A DNA stretch of 5,316 nucleotides from Reyranella sp. Lineage in GTDB: Bacteria > Pseudomonadota > Alphaproteobacteria > Reyranellales > Reyranellaceae. This document shows, in pieces, positions 4,987 through 5,316 of the stretch. Position numbers and translations under genes: made by a program. How positions within the stretch are numbered: the stretch's first letter is position 1; every line of letters begins with the position of its first letter. The stretch is from contig JADHLS010000463.1 in NCBI GenBank assembly GCA_016780605.1, forward strand, positions 1 to 5,316, given 5' to 3'. The notes beneath the pieces are model-generated. The model was given only the letters and a program-made list of their open reading frames with translations. It was not told where the DNA came from and made no database searches.

Positions 4987-5316
4987 GTCCCTGGCGCGTC
5001 GCAGAGAGGCACGTACCCGGCCGCGATGTTGCCCATCGGCGGCGGGTCGATCGGCTCGCCCGAATGGTCGACAAGCCAGCCCAGGTAGGTCGGCCACCAG
5101 GATCCCTCACGGTGAGGCGCGGTCGCCAGCCATGTCTCGGCATCGACGTGGCGGTCGTCGGCGTGGCGGGTCATGACCTGATGGAACAGGCCAGACCGGC
5201 CGACCTCCGAGACAATCCCGGCATTGTGGCCGCCGCTCGCCAGGACGTAGGTCACCGGCGCGTCGACCAGCAGGTGTATCTTGTAGGTCGAACGCCACGG
5301 CGCGACGTGGTCCCAC
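4968..5316 (-). CDS. phaC: PHA synthase PhaC, C-terminal part (runs off right edge)
   Basis: The last 115 codons of a polyhydroxyalkanoate synthase, which polymerises (R)-3-hydroxyacyl-CoA at granule surfaces; the N-terminus and the cysteine nucleophile are outside the window. The visible part begins WDHVAPWRSTYKIHLL, in which D2 is the catalytic aspartate, and continues to VTYVLASGGHNAGIVSE, in which H30 is the catalytic histidine. Their 28-residue spacing equals that of Asp480 and His508 in the Cupriavidus necator enzyme. The characteristic tail follows: a TRxADD segment, REGSWWPTYLGWL, the PPPMG segment, and a final APGTYVLED. The frame is open to base 5315 with no stop, so the gene continues beyond the window. 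It is read toward the PhaC-like gene and the two coding regions share 19 bp (4968-4986). No terminator hairpin separates them. The identification is firm. Class I is likely from the tail, but the full length would be needed to be sure. Confidence 0.94.
   Translation of the reverse strand, partial: WDHVAPWRSTYKIHLLVDAPVTYVLASGGHNAGIVSEVGRSGLFHQVMTRHADDRHVDAETWLATAPHREGSWWPTYLGWLVDHSGEPIDPPPMGNIAAGYVPLCDAPGTYVLED

Overview
The window is GC-rich and gene-dense. Its content points to an alphaproteobacterium, probably of the Rhodospirillales/Rhizobiales type: a class I polyhydroxyalkanoate (PHA) synthase, a YghO/bacterial ceramide synthase-like acyltransferase, an FNR/FixK-like operator, and at the left edge what may be the start of a type III PLP-dependent ornithine decarboxylase. 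This assignment rests on protein family resemblance and base composition only. No rRNA, tRNA, CRISPR array, insertion sequence or integrase is visible.

Layout from left to right. Bases 1-42 (minus) are the first 14 codons of a gene running off the left edge. Bases 43-440 hold no conventional gene. Read on the minus strand they form a hairpin-rich leader with a strong Shine-Dalgarno sequence and a 41-codon upstream ORF, which is what a cis-regulatory RNA of the left-edge gene would look like. Bases 441-3733 (minus) are a tight three-gene operon, transcribed in the order metallophosphoesterase, YghO/bCerS-like GNAT-fold acyltransferase, MFS exporter. The gaps are 6 bp and then a 4-base GTGA stop/start overlap. 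Bases 3734-3849 are a divergent intergenic region with an FNR/FixK-like palindrome and a TTGACA-containing candidate promoter for the operon. Bases 3850-4986 (plus) encode a compact PHA synthase-like alpha/beta hydrolase with a cysteine nucleophile. Bases 4968-5316 (minus) are the C-terminal 115 residues of a second, canonical PHA synthase (PhaC). It converges on the compact one, and the two coding regions overlap by 19 bp.

How the parts may fit together. The right half is a PHA (carbon storage) locus with two PhaC-family proteins, one canonical and one short. An FNR/FixK-like site beside the short one would tie it, or the divergent operon, to low oxygen, a condition in which PHA is commonly made. 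The minus-strand operon looks like a lipid or envelope cassette (acyltransferase, phosphoesterase, exporter), but its substrate cannot be read from the sequence. The left edge probably belongs to polyamine metabolism under RNA-leader control. The items most worth following are the left leader with its uORF, the short PhaC-like protein, and the bCerS-like operon.
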